This document shows positions 33,493-44,985 of a stretch of 64,000 nucleotides of DNA, piece after piece. The stretch's first letter is position 1. Each line of letters opens with the position of its first letter. The position numbers and the translations under genes were made by a program. Location: assembly GCA_949130495.1 (NCBI GenBank), contig OX422211.1:332414504-332478503 (forward strand), read 5' to 3'. The stretch comes from Sambucus nigra. Taxonomy: Eukaryota; Streptophyta; Magnoliopsida; Dipsacales; Adoxaceae. The notes under the pieces were generated by a model. The model had not been told where the DNA came from. It did not search any database and was given only the letters and a program-made list of their open reading frames with translations.

Positions 33493-35243
33493 TCAGCTTA
33501 CAACATCATCATGGGAAGAGTTGGTTTGAAGAAGTTCGAAGCAGTCCCATCTACAGTACATCAATGCTTAAAATTCCCAACAAATTTCGGAGTAGGAGTT
33601 GTGAAAGGTGATCAAAAAGTAGCTCAGGAATGCTATTATTCATCTGCCGAGCAAGAGGAGCTTGAAGAGTCAAGGAAAAAGACTACTACCTACCAGGTGG
33701 AGGAAGGTACAGAAATTGAAACACTTGATCCCAGAGATGAATCCCAACTTGTAAAAGGACAGGTGGTGGAATCTACAGAAAATGTTATTCTGGACGACGA
33801 GCACCCTGAACGAGTAACCCAGATAGGTTCGTCGTTGGATGTTTCAATAAAACAGGAGTTGATAACTTTCTTGAGAAACAGGAAGAAAGCTTTTGCATGG
33901 AGTCATGAGGACATGCCAGGAATAGATCCAAACTTCTTATGTCATGAGCTCAATGTAAATAAGGAGATCAAACCTGTAAAGCAGAGAAGAAGAGTATTTA
34001 GTTCCGAGAAGAATCAAGCTATACAAGAGGAGGTCGACAAGCTCCAGAAAGCCCAATTCATTGAAGATGTGAAATATCCAGACTGGTTAGCAAACGTGGT
34101 GATGGTAAAGAAGAAAAACAATAAATGGAGAATGTGTGTTGATTTCACCGATCTCAACAAGGCATGCCCAAAGGATCACTTTCCATTGCCCAGAATTGAT
34201 CAACTAGTGGACGCCACCTCGGGACACGAGATGCTCAGCTTCATGGATGCTTACTCTGTCTACAACCAGATTAAAATGAAACCTGAAGACAGGGAAAGTA
34301 CTTCTTTTATTACCCCTAGGGGAACTTATTGCTATAATGTTATGCCTTTTGGTTTGAAAAATGCAGGAGCGACATACCAGCGGCTGATGAACAAGGTTTT
34401 GCCGAATAAATCAGTTGCAATATGGAAGTTTATGTCGATGATATGCTAACAAAGAGCAAGAAAGCTGTTGATCATCTAGTTGACTTAGGTCAGACCTTTG
34501 ATCAACTGGATAAATACCAAATGAAGCTCAACCCGACGAAGTGCACATTTGGAGTACGAGAAGGAATGTTCCTCGGGTACATCGTCAACCAACGAGGCAT
34601 TGAGGCGAATCCAGAAAAGATCAAAGCTCTTTTAGGTTTGCGATCTCCAACGACGAAGAAAGAGGTGCAGAGTCTTACAGGACGAGTTGCAGCGCTCAAC
34701 AGATTTGTATCCCGAGCAACTGATAGATGCCTCCCATTCTTCAAAACACTTCGAAAAACTTTCGAGTGGAATGATGAATGTGAAAAAGCCTTTCAGGACT
34801 TAAAGAAATATTTGGGAGCACCTCCACTGTTGTCCAGGCCAGTAATGGGAGAAAAGTTATACTTATACCTGTCAGTATCAGAGAATGCAGTCAGCTCGGC
34901 ATTGATCAGATTGGAGAATGGAGTCCAAAAACCAATTTATTACACAAGTAAGGCTTTCCGAGGTGCAGAGGTCAGGTACCCAAAGCTGGAAAAATTAGCA
35001 TTGGCATTAATTAAAGAAAGTAAAAGAATGAGGCCATATTTCCAGGCCCATACCATCGTCGTGTATACCGACATGCCATTAAGACAAGACCTTCATAAGC
35101 CAAAAAAATCAGGGAGACTGATGTACTGGGCAATAGAGCTCGGAGAATATGATATTGTGTATGAACCCAGATCATCATTAAAAGGGCAGGCTGTAGCAGA
35201 CTTTATAGCAGAGTTTACATATCCCGATACCCCCGAGGAATAA
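33493..35243 (+). pseudogene. Tat pol: protease end, RT, first RNase H
   Basis: This continues in frame after the stop: YNIIMGRVGLKKF (protease end), FAWSHEDMPG (33889), MCVDFTDLNKACPKDHFPLP (34133-34192) and KNAGATYQRLMNKV (34358). A one-base frameshift and a TAA at about 34405 precede the catalytic YVDDM (34431-34445). Primer-grip and thumb motifs (QMKLNPTKCTFGV) and an RNase H (YLYLSVSENAVSSALI ... YPKLEKLALALIKESKRMRPY) follow. The frame ends with a TAA at 35241-35243. RT aspartates are intact. Confidence 0.88.
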
Positions 35244-35460
35244 AAGTTGCTCGCTGACCAACCTGTGGATGTTACAGGATCAACAGACATAAGTCCAGAC
35301 CAACTCCGGTTGGTAAAAAGGCTTGTGGATGTAGAAAGATCATCAAATTCAAACCCAGACCAACTCCGGTTGGTAAAAGGGCGAGAAGAGATGGTCGACG
35401 AGGAGCAAAAATTACCAGGGGAGGATGAAAGAAAACAGCAGATATTTCACCGAGGAACTC
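35244..35460 (+). other. Linker between RNase H and aRH carrying two copies of the 3' UTR hairpin repeat
   Basis: CAGACCAACTCCGGTTGGTA occurs at about 35297 and 35360 in frame, coding PDQLRLVK twice. The same repeat forms the non-coding array at 37330-37830. The linker has no other domain. Confidence 0.8.
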
Positions 35461-36122
35461 TGTCAGATAAGAAATTTGAAGACGAATTACCTACATGGAG
35501 ATTGTATGTAGATGGGTCATCTTGCACAACAGGTTGTGGAGCAGGGATTGTTTTGAAAACCCCAGACGAGATTGACATGGAATATGCCCTGCGATTTCAA
35601 TTCAAAGCCTCCAATAATGAGGCTGAGTATGAGGCCATGATAGCAGGTCTTAATTTAGCAAAGATTATGGAAGCACAACAAGTGATGGTATTCAGTGATT
35701 CTCAATTAATTGTGAATCAGATGATGGGAACATATGCAGTTAAAGGAGAATTAATGGTCAAGTATCATGCAAAGGTGATGGAGTTGTTGGCAGAATTTGA
35801 AGCCATTCAGTTGATCAGAATACCAAGAATGGAAAATGCACAAGCAGACGCACTGGCCCGACTAGCATCAGCTACTCGTACCGAGCTGCGAAGAACGATA
35901 CCAATTGAAGTATTAGAAAGTCGAAGCATAGATGAAGACTTGACTATGAATGTTATTACCCTTGATTTAGGACCATCTTGGATGGATCCCATCAGGGCAT
36001 ATATTGAGGAGGGAGAATTGCCGGAGGATAAGCTCTCTGCAAATAAATTGAAGTTTAAAGCTGCTCGGTATGTACTAACTAATGGTGTTTTGTATAGACG
36101 AGGAATTATGGTAGGTTTGTAG
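35461..36122 (+). pseudogene. Tat archaeal-type RNase H
   Basis: LYVDGSSCTTGCGAG, then NNEAEYEAMIAGL, VFSDSQLIVNQM and NAQADALARLAS keep all four D-E-D-D positions, so the catalytic core looks intact. It is the second RNase H of the polyprotein and places this element in the Tat lineage. A TAG at 36120-36122 ends the frame before the integrase zinc region. Confidence 0.88.
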
Positions 36123-37199
36123 AGATGTGTACATCCCTCCGAGGTGAAATAATTGATTGAAGAGATCCATGAAGGGTCTTGTGGAGCACATGTAGCAGGT
36201 CGGACACTTTTATAAAGAGTGATGACGCAGGGGTACTACTGGCCAACGATGAGGGCTGATTGTATAGCCTATGCCAAAATATGTGATAAATGCCAACGTT
36301 TTTCTTCCATCCGACGTACTCCACAAGCATTGTTGACACCCATAACTTCCCCTTGGCCATTTTCTATGTGGGGAATTGATTTGGTTGGACCACTGCCAAC
36401 AACCCGAGGAAGATTCAAGTACCTCGTCGTTGCAGTGGATTATTTTACTAAGTTGGTAGAAGCTAAGCCACTTATTGATATGACATACGAGAAGGTATAC
36501 CAGTTCGTTTGGAAGAACATAATCTATCGATATGGTCTCCCTCATGCTTTCATCACAGACCATGGAACACAATTCGATAACGAAGAGTTTGCCGCCTATT
36601 GTCATCAGTCAAACATTTTGAAGATTCATTCAGCACCAGGCCATCCTCAAAGCAATGGACAGACTGAAGTGACGAACAGAACATTACTAAATGGTTTGAA
36701 GAAAAGGCTAAGTGAGGCTAAGGCTAATTGGATTAATGAGCTACAGTCAGTATTGTGGGCTTACCGAACAACTCCCCGAGCAGGAACTGGAGAATCACCA
36801 TATATGCTGGCGTTTGGAAGTGAGGCTGTAATACCTGCCGAGTTGGGTCTTCCAACACACAGAGTGTTGAATTTCAATTCCCCAGTCAGCGACTTAATGA
36901 GAAGATTGGATTTGAATATGCTCGAGGAGGTTAGAGAAGAGGCATCCATTAGGAATGCTGCTTACCAACAACGAACAGCTCTGTTCTACAACAAGAGGGT
37001 GAAGAAATGCGACTTAAAAGAAGGAGATTACGTGCTAAAGAAGGTCATTCAGAAGCACAATAAATTATAAGCAAACTGGCATGGACCTTACCGAGTTACA
37101 GAAGTTGTTCGACCAGGAACTTACCGCATAGCAACTCTAGAAGGAGAGGAATTTAAGAATGCATGGAATGCTGAACACCTACGCAAGTATTATCAGTGA
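36123..37199 (+). pseudogene. Tat integrase
   Basis: The zinc region (EEIHEGSCGAHVAGRT ... CDKCQRF, 36160-36300) is interrupted by two stops (36148-36150 and 36213-36215). The core runs FSMWGIDLVGPL (36363), FITDHGTQF (36550) and NGQTEVTNRTLL (36656). All three DDE residues remain, though the usual D-N reads D-H. The C-terminal part KLANWHGPYRV-like (stop at 37068) ends NAWNAEHLRKYYQ and TGA at 37197-37199. Confidence 0.87.
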
Positions 37200-38425
37200 T
37201 GTAAAATGTAAAGCAGTTCCATCAATATGAATAAAACGATGATATTTTGCCATCCTCTTTCTTTTATTAAAAGTTTTTCGGGGAATACTAGTGTGCAACA
37301 CTACGCTGTTCAGAAATAAAAGCAACATCGATAGGTCAAACCCAGATCAACTCCGGTTGGTAAAAGGGCGAGAACAAACTATACTCCTTTGGTTAGGAGG
37401 CGTACACTAGCTCAGACCAACTCCGGTTGGTAAAAGAAACACCGATAGTTCAAACCCAGATCAATTCTGATTGGTAAAAGGGCGAGAACAAACTATACTC
37501 CTTTGGTTAGGAGGCGTACACTAGCTCAGACCAACTCCGGTTGGTAAAAGAGTTAGTGGACATGATAGTTTGAACTCAGACCAACTCCGGTTGGTAAAAG
37601 AGCGAGAACATGATAGTTCGAACCCAGACCAACTCCGGTTGGTAAAAGGGCGAGAACACCCCATACTCCTTTGGTTAGGAGGCGTACATTAGCTCAGACC
37701 AACTCCGGTTGGTAAAAGAGTTAGTGGACATGATAGTTCGAACTCAGACCAACTCCGGTTGGTAAAAGAGCGAGAACACGATAGTTCAAACTCAGACTAA
37801 CTCCGGTTGGTAAAAGAGCGAGAACACGAGACTCCTAAAAAGGCCAATCTCGGTTGGTTAGGAAACAAGATATGCTCTCAAATGCCAACTTATGTTGGTC
37901 GGGAAGTAAGATTATCACAGAAAATACAAAAGTTCCTCGAAGAATAAAATATTCCAAACTGAACCAAGTATGGTTGGTCGGGGATAAAAACCCACTAACT
38001 GTAGTTGGTCGACGAGGAAAATTCATCGACCTTGGTTGGTCGGGCACATTTTATGAAAAAGACAAAAAGTTACCAAGTATGGTTAGTCGGGGATAAAATC
38101 TCACTAACTATAATTGGTCGACAAGCTTATTTTTACAACCTTGGTTGGTTGGAATAATTTTCAACATTTTTATACTCATTACTTTATTATTAAGTGATCG
38201 AGCAACATTTCTGATACTTGTAACTTTTTATTACTAAGTTGGTCGATGAACCACACAATATTGTTATGCAAGCACAAATATAAAGTGTTTGACAAATACA
38301 AGACAATAGCAATACATATTTGCAAATAAAAATGAAAGTCTTTCATTAAAATTCAAAATAAATTACAAGTTACATTGAAAATTATATGGATATGTATACT
38401 AACTGTTACATAAGAATTTCCTATT
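37200..38425 (+). repeat. Tat 3' UTR hairpin array and its decayed continuation
   Basis: 37330-37830 holds about ten units with CCAACTCCGGTTGGTAAAAG, alternating with GGGCGAGAACA and ACTCCTTTGGTTAGGAGGCG. The core CCAAC-TCCG-GTTGG is an inverted repeat. From 37830 to about 38160 the motif decays to ACCTTGGTTGGTCGG-like copies about 30-45 bp apart. 38160-38425 is plain AT-rich sequence without features. Confidence 0.9.
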
Positions 38426-41400
38426 CTATTGGTTTTTTCCCTCAGCCTTCGATACAGGTTCCTCGCCAGCAGGCGGATCATTTAAAGACTGAGGAGAATT
38501 AATGAAGTTCAAGTCCTTCAGCATCCTAAAGTTCATCACAGAAGGTCGATCTAGGAGATGCTCAGGACGAGATACCTCAAACTGAGAATGCAAACTGTAG
38601 TCACCAAGATACTTCGCAATTAAGCTCCGAGGAATGGCACGAGCTGGGATCCATTCCATGTCCAAATTAAATGGTGGCACAGGCAAGTCGAGCAATCCGG
38701 GCTCATAGTAGTCCCACAAATAATGTCCCTGCTTGAGTTTCAACACACATAAGGCATTCAGCCAGCCTTGTTTGTAGCCCTCATATTGGCATTCTGGATA
38801 CGAGCATCTAAATGGAATAGTGCCTCGTTGTATCCAGCCATCCAAAATTCCCTGGGCTGTTTATGGAATTGAAATGTTAACCTCTCAAGCTTCTCATGAA
38901 GACTCTGGAGGAAAAGTTCCTTAGTCTCCAACGCTGATTCCTTTGTGGAGATTTGTGGTTCCAATTCTCTAACTTTCTTGGACAGTTCAGATAACGCTTG
39001 ATCTTTTGCCATCAATTGGAATGCTTGATTTTCCAACGCTGATTGAGTATGAGCTTCATCAACCATACGACGAAGAACTCTTGATCGACCCCGAGCAGGT
39101 GGAGTACTTTGTTCCTCGACAACATTCTGTTCAACTCTTCCTCGTCCACGAGAACCTCTTCCTCGCCCCCGAGTAGCAGTAGAAGTACCAGACCTTTTCA
39201 AGGTGTCCAACTCTTGCCTTAATTTGGCATTCTGAACCTCTAAGAATGAAAATCCCTCATCAGTCACGGGGATTACAGATGTTGAAGAAGAAGCTGCAGA
39301 CTTCAACTGTGCTAGCTCTTTCTGCAAATTGTTATTCTCTTACTCCAGCAGCTCGGCAATCTATCTGCATGCTTCGACTTCACCCTTTAGGGTTATCTCT
39401 CTCACTTCATAGCCAGCAAGCATCTTGTCATAACCTGTTTCAGCACTAAGTTGTTTGAGTTTCTTCTCATACCCTTCGTGCAAAAGAACTGAAGACTCTT
39501 TATACTGCTGCTGAAGTTCATCGAGAGTACCTTGCAAGTCTTCAATCATTTCGTAATAAGCCACATTGTTGGCTACAGCATGATCAAGAAGACATTTCAA
39601 GTATTGATATGCCTCCACTGCTTGGTCTGAAGCATCATGACCAAGGATATCAGCAATTTCTGATGCACTCAGGTCAGTATGGCCAGCTTTAAAATATTCA
39701 TGGCATTGCTGCATCAGTTTTGTATCATTGGCAGACAGCAATTCCATTCTAGCCATAAACTAGTAAAGAAGAGAAGGCAAGAGTTAATAAAAGAAGCAGA
39801 CAGAACATCAACAACGTAGAGGAACAAAAGGGTGATTTTTATTACATCATCAAAAGGAGTACAACGTTCAGAATACAGAGTACAAGTAAAAGAAAATAAA
39901 ATAGATACCGAACAACTTCACACCTTTTCCTTGTCTCCCAAGACTTTCTCGGGAGGCTGGGACGAGGAGCTCGGTTGCTTGGTGGAAACAATAATTTGGT
40001 CGGCTGGAGTTGGAACTTGTTCAGGAGGAGCAGGCAAAGATGAAATCTCCTCGGTAACTGTCTTAATAGGTTGGGAAATAAGGACTTGATCACCCACTGT
40101 CATTGAAGACTCCTCGGATGCAACTTCGTCTTCTTCCTCATCTTCAATTATAGGAGGGGGGCCAGGAAGATGTTGTTGAAATAGCTCAGAGTCCTCGCTA
40201 ACCTTCAATTCTTGCAGGGCAGCAACCCAACCATCTCGGAAGTATTTCAAACTCCCATACTGCACCTGGGTTATCATGGCTGCTACCCCCTGTCCCATCC
40301 TTTATCCCAACCGGTACGAAAAGATTTTTTCACAGCCACTTTTCTTTTCATTCTCTCCTAGGAGAGCTTCTCGGATAGAAGATCCTCGAAGGCTTTCAAC
40401 TTGGCCTCCACCTCCTCCTTCTGGCGATTTACTTCTTGCAGAAGGGTTAGCTCTTCTTCAGCCGATTTCAACTTATTTTCAAGCTCCCCAAAGCTTGTGA
40501 GCTTCTCGGCATATTTTTTATTCTCTCTCTCCAAGTCTTTCACCTTATTTCCCAACTGCACCTTCTCTGCCTCAGATGCAGCCAACTTCTTCTCCCATTC
40601 ACCCCTATCCTCATCATACTTTTGACGAGAATCCTTAAAAGATTGGGCCAAGCCCTGTAAAGCATCCTCTACTCCAGACGAGGAGCTAGAAGCCTTGATC
40701 GCTTCATCTTTCTTCACTATGGTGTTAAAGCAACTCACCAGCTGGAAAAAGAAGAAAATAATGATAAGTCATTGCAGAGATACTAGTATTGATGGAAAGA
40801 AAGAAAAATTCAGGATAAGAGAAACTTACTGAAGCAATGTGACGAGTAGCTAGGGATGTCAGCATATCCCTAGACATGTTTTCCTCAATTCCTTGGACTT
40901 CAGGAATGGTCCAAGTCTTTACCGAGCTCATTGCAGAACTCGGGGGAATAATAGTTGGAACACCAGCTCCACTAGCTTGGAGCTGGGGAATGGTTTCAGA
41001 AAAACTGACCGAGGAAGATTTCTTCAGTCTCCTCGGTGGCACTTCAACAGTTTCAACCAAAGAAGAGATTTTGGTTGGGGAAATGGTGATCACTTCCACA
41101 AGTGCGTCCTTCTTACTAGGAGCCACTGGGGGCTTCTCGGCAGCCTTCTGAGGAGCAACAGAAGGGGCAGCATCTACTTTCTTTGTCCCCTTGGGGACGT
41201 CATTCTTGTTTCTTTTTCCATCTCCAGCAGAGGAAGTCTCCTCAAAGATGGCAGGAACTCTTCTTTTGCCCATTTTCTGACTCAAAGGAATATGAGAGTC
41301 TGGTGAGGAATTCTCAGAAGCTGGCAATGGTTCACTAATGCTGACCACAGGACGAGCAGTAAAGGATGATGTATAGCTCCTGTACTGCAGCAAGTATGAA

Positions 41401-42102
41401 GCAGACCTGACGTGCTCGTCTGCAACTTTCTGATGCAAACTCCAGATATGTTTCAAATGCTTGATATTAACTTCTGATTCTTTTGGAGTCTTTCTTTTGC
41501 TGTCAACTGCAAACAAATACATATTGAAATGACAATCACGCATTTATTCAAACATAATGAAATCATAGTTTCAGAAATAAAATAGAATGAAAATAACCCA
41601 TCCCATTGCCATATGGAGGGCATTTGGGACCTTCATATACTTCGTCTCCAACCAAAGGGGCATGTTGCCAATTTTTGATAACTACCCCATGTTCAAAATA
41701 ATACCTATTAGCATCAGGGAGATTGACTACTAAAGCCCTATTCAAAAATCTAGTTTTTAGATAATAAACATTGTCTAGAACAGCTCATCTATAATAATAC
41801 ATAATCTCAGGAATTCCTATACGAGTTCCATGAGTTTGATTTAACCTATGCACCCCATTAACTATTCTCCATGTATTGGGGGCTATTTTTGCAGGAACAA
41901 CATCGAAATACTGACAGAACTCTAAGCACAAAGGGTTTGGTGGAAAAGAAAATCCACATTCAGCAATAAAGAGGCTGGGGAACCAATGTCCCTCAGCCAA
42001 GCAAAAATAATTTGAAGGTTCAGAAAGATCCTCCACAGTTACCCAAGATGGAATAGAGAAATCAGAACGGAATTTCTCAAGAGATTCAATAATATAAACC
42101 AC
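38426..42102 (-). pseudogene. Tat antisense gene: PF04195-like (gypsy-type) N-terminus, coiled coils; spliced, with several lesions
   Basis: From 42102 downward, residues 1-105 read SLEKFRSDFSIPSWVTVEDL ... FPPNPLCLEFCQYFDVVPAK ... PNTWRIVNG. This pattern is typical of the putative gypsy-type transposon domain (PF04195) found antisense in Tat elements. A TGA (41785-41787) is followed in frame by LVVNLPDANRYYFEHG. An intron (donor ATGG/GTTATT near 41605, acceptor TTTGCAG near 41536) leads to a proline/lysine-rich exon (41535-40834). A second intron (CA/GTAAGTTT) leads to a coiled-coil exon from about 40739. Stops near 40360 and a frameshift near 40290 follow. Then come a basic RGRGRGSRGRGR stretch (about 39170), more coiled coil, and a C-terminus ending at 38426 after another frameshift near 38800. 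Full length would be about 1100 residues; function unknown. Confidence 0.7.
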
Positions 42103-42530
42103 GATGAATAAAAGAAATGAAGAAGAAGGAAGAAGATCTTACAGGAAAAAGGGAGATCTGTTGACAACGAACGAAAACAAGGATGAACGCACAAGAGAAA
42201 GAAAGACTATGGAAAACTCGAAAGCAGAAATTGGAAAAGGTAGAAGACGGTGATATTGTCTATGAAGTTTAAATACTTTGCCTTGGAAAACGGCAAAAGA
42301 AATGATTACAAAAAGGAAACTATTACGCTACCGGCGGCTAAAAGGACAAAAAGTGCACGAAGATCGAAGCGCTTATAAAAATGCAAAAAGGCGGATTCTG
42401 CGAATTTGGAAGGAAATTAAAATACGGAGAAATGTTCCTAAAAACCAGGAAGATCATTTAATATTGCCATATACCGAGAAAGAATGTTCCATACTCCTCA
42501 AAGTTCGAAATATGAAACATTGGGGGCTTC
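42103..42530 (-). promoter_or_regulatory. Promoter region of the Tat antisense gene, and polypurine tract
   Basis: GTATTTAAAC on the minus strand (42276-42267) is a TATA-like box about 165 bp upstream of the first ATG. On the plus strand, ATTGGGGGCTTC directly before the 3' LTR (to 42530) is the likely polypurine tract. A 92-codon plus-strand open frame here has no domain. Confidence 0.5.
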
Positions 42531-43081
42531 TGTTGATACCAAAATTAGTATGCTGATATGGACGAATAATAAGAAGACACGTGTCAATCTACGTGGCACA
42601 ATAGCAACAAGGAAGTTTATTCCCCCGACCTAGTCATACTCACTCCGAGCAACAAGTGTACTCCGAGGAACTCCAGCTCTCCGAGGAACTCTTGAACGAC
42701 GAGCAACTAAGGCGGTTCGAGCTGCATCTCGACCACAGCATTGATTGCCAGATAATCAACAGTTCAACTATTCATTGAATGCTTATCATCTTGATGCACA
42801 CGCTTGAAGAACATTAAATGAATTACCCTTTCATATGAATATCATTTAATGTATCACCCTTTCAGATTATGGCCTGAAGGCTATAAATACATTGTATTAC
42901 CCTCATTCAAAGGGACCAGAATTTCTTGATAGTATTTGTAATCGAGAATTCCCAAACACTCAGCAATAACATAACAGTGGACGTAGGCCATTCATATAAG
43001 GCTGAACCACTTTAAAATATTTTATCTCATTTATTTATCTGTGATTGAATTATTAGAGTAATCTAATTTTTTACATCAACA
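42531..43081 (+). mobile_element. Tat element 3' LTR
   Basis: It starts TGTTGATACC and ends TTACATCAACA, followed by the AACTG target copy. It is 5 bp longer than the 5' LTR near its start. Confidence 0.92.
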
Positions 43082-43086
43082 AACTG

Positions 43087-43620
43087 TATGTACGAAACAA
43101 CTTTTGTCAGTTTTCATATGTTCGATTGACCCGTGAATCGTGGGTAATAATCTCGTACCTCATTTAATCTTGATGATGTACTTTTACCTCATATCTCATA
43201 TTTTATGATATACTACAGTCTCATATTTGATATCTCTGTTACATGATATACATCTTCATATCTCATATCTTAAATCTCATTTTAAGGCTTTGATCTCGTA
43301 GGTTATTCCGAACGACCTCGTTATCTTTCTTTTTATACGAATGATATACTATGAGTGTTGCCCCCATGAACATGCATCCACGATTTTATTGTGATTTTTC
43401 ATAACTCTGCTTTAGTAAAAAGTTTTATCATGGACACATAATAATTACTTCAACATTCTCTTTTATCATTCTCAACCAAACTTGGAGGAAGTATTATTAT
43501 GTTTACATACTAACTACTTTGTTGCTCTCGATTAATCTTTTAGTGCATGCACATATTTTTTGATTTATTTCATTCACGATGAGGTTTCTTGTGTGTGTAC
43601 GTAATATTGACTCGCTCAAA
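43087..43620. other. LARD-like internal region, unclassified
   Basis: A stretch of eroded CTCATATCTCATAT-type repeats lies at about 43180-43280. No coding signal is seen. Confidence 0.5.
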
Positions 43621-44985
43621 TTACCACTTTTTAATGTATTTTGCAAACTCACACCTACGAGGTGACTTAATGGTGAACACACACTTGTTAGGATTTTTCG
43701 CAAACTCCACCGTTAGAGGTGACTTAACAATGAGAACATACTTGTTAAGGTTTTTCGCAAACTCCACCTTTAGAGGTGACTTAACAATGAATATACACTT
43801 GTTAAGGTTTTTCGCAAACTCCACCGTTAGAGGTGACTTAACAATGAGAACACGTTTGTTAAGGTTTTTCGCAAACTCCACCGTTAGAGGTGACTTAACA
43901 ATGAATATACACTTGTTAAGGTTTTTCGCAAACTCCACCGTTAGAGGTGACTTAACAATGAAAACATACTTGTTAATATTTTTTCTTCCACCGTTAGAGG
44001 TGACTTTAACAATGAAAACACACTTGTTAAGGTTTTTCGTAAACTCCACCGTTAGAGGTGACTTAACAATGACAACATACACTTGTTAAGGTTTTTCTCA
44101 AACTCCACCGTTATAGGTGACTTAACAATGAGAACACGCTTGTTAAGTTTTTTCGCAAACTCCACCGTTAGAGGTAACACCCATAACGGTGACTTAACAA
44201 TGAAAACACTTGTTAAGATTTTTGTAAACTCCACCTATAACGGTGACTTAACAATGAAAACACTTGTTAAGATTTTTCGTAAACTCCACCTATAATGGTG
44301 ACTTAACAATGAAAACACTTGTTAAGATTTTTCGTAAACTCCACCAATAACGGTGACACCCATAACGGTGACTTAACAATGAAAACACTTGTTAAGAATT
44401 TTGTAAACACCACCTATAACGGTGACTTAACAATGAAAACACTTGTTAAGCTTTTTCGTAAACTCCACCTATAACGGTGACACCCATAACGGTGACTTAA
44501 CAATGAAAACACTTGTTAAGATTTTTGTAAACTCCACCTATAACGGTGACACCCATAACGGTGACTTAACAATGAAAACACTTGTTAAGATTTTTATAAA
44601 CTCCACCTATAACGGTGACTTAACAATGAAAATACTTGTTAAGATTTTTCGTAAACTCCCCCTATAACGGTGACACCCATAACGGTGACTTAACAATGAA
44701 AACACTTGTTAAAATTTTTGTAAACTCCACCTATAACGGTGACTTAACAATGAAAACACTTGTTAAGATTTTTCGTAAACTCCACCTATAACGGTGACAC
44801 CCATAACGGTGACTTAACAATGAAAACATTTGTTAATATTTTTCGTAAACTCCACCTATAACGGTGACTTAACAATGAAAACACTTGTTAAGATTTTTTG
44901 TAAACTCCACCTATAACAGTGACACCCATAACGGTGACTTAACAATGAAAACACTTGTTAAAATTTTTCGTAAACTCATTCTTCT
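43621..44985 (+). repeat. LARD-like internal tandem array, 60-bp then 54/72-bp units
   Basis: The first part (43621-44170) repeats GGTGACTTAACAATG, then ACACTTGTTAAGG and TTTTTCGCAAACTCCACC at 60-bp spacing. The second part uses CTATAACGGTGAC units with or without an extra ACCCATAACGGTGAC block, giving alternate lengths. Each unit contains the inverted pair CTTAACA ... TGTTAAG. The 60-bp period leaves frames open on both strands. Confidence 0.93.

Larger units (their letters stand above)
30681..43081 (+). mobile_element. Tat/Retand-like Ty3/gypsy element
   Basis: It is complete at both ends: 546-bp and 551-bp LTRs, primer site, gag-pol with two RNase H domains, hairpin repeat array, a long antisense gene and polypurine tract. 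LTR differences number about a dozen, mostly transitions, plus a 5-bp indel. By eye that is about 2%, the lowest of all LTR pairs here. It sits 57 bp inside the LARD-like element. Pol has a handful of stops and one frameshift, so it is a recently dead copy. Confidence 0.9.

Noticed and set aside
43621..44985. CRISPR-like regular repeats
   Set aside because: Units are contiguous tandem copies without unique spacers, in plant DNA with nested LTR elements; this is a minisatellite.
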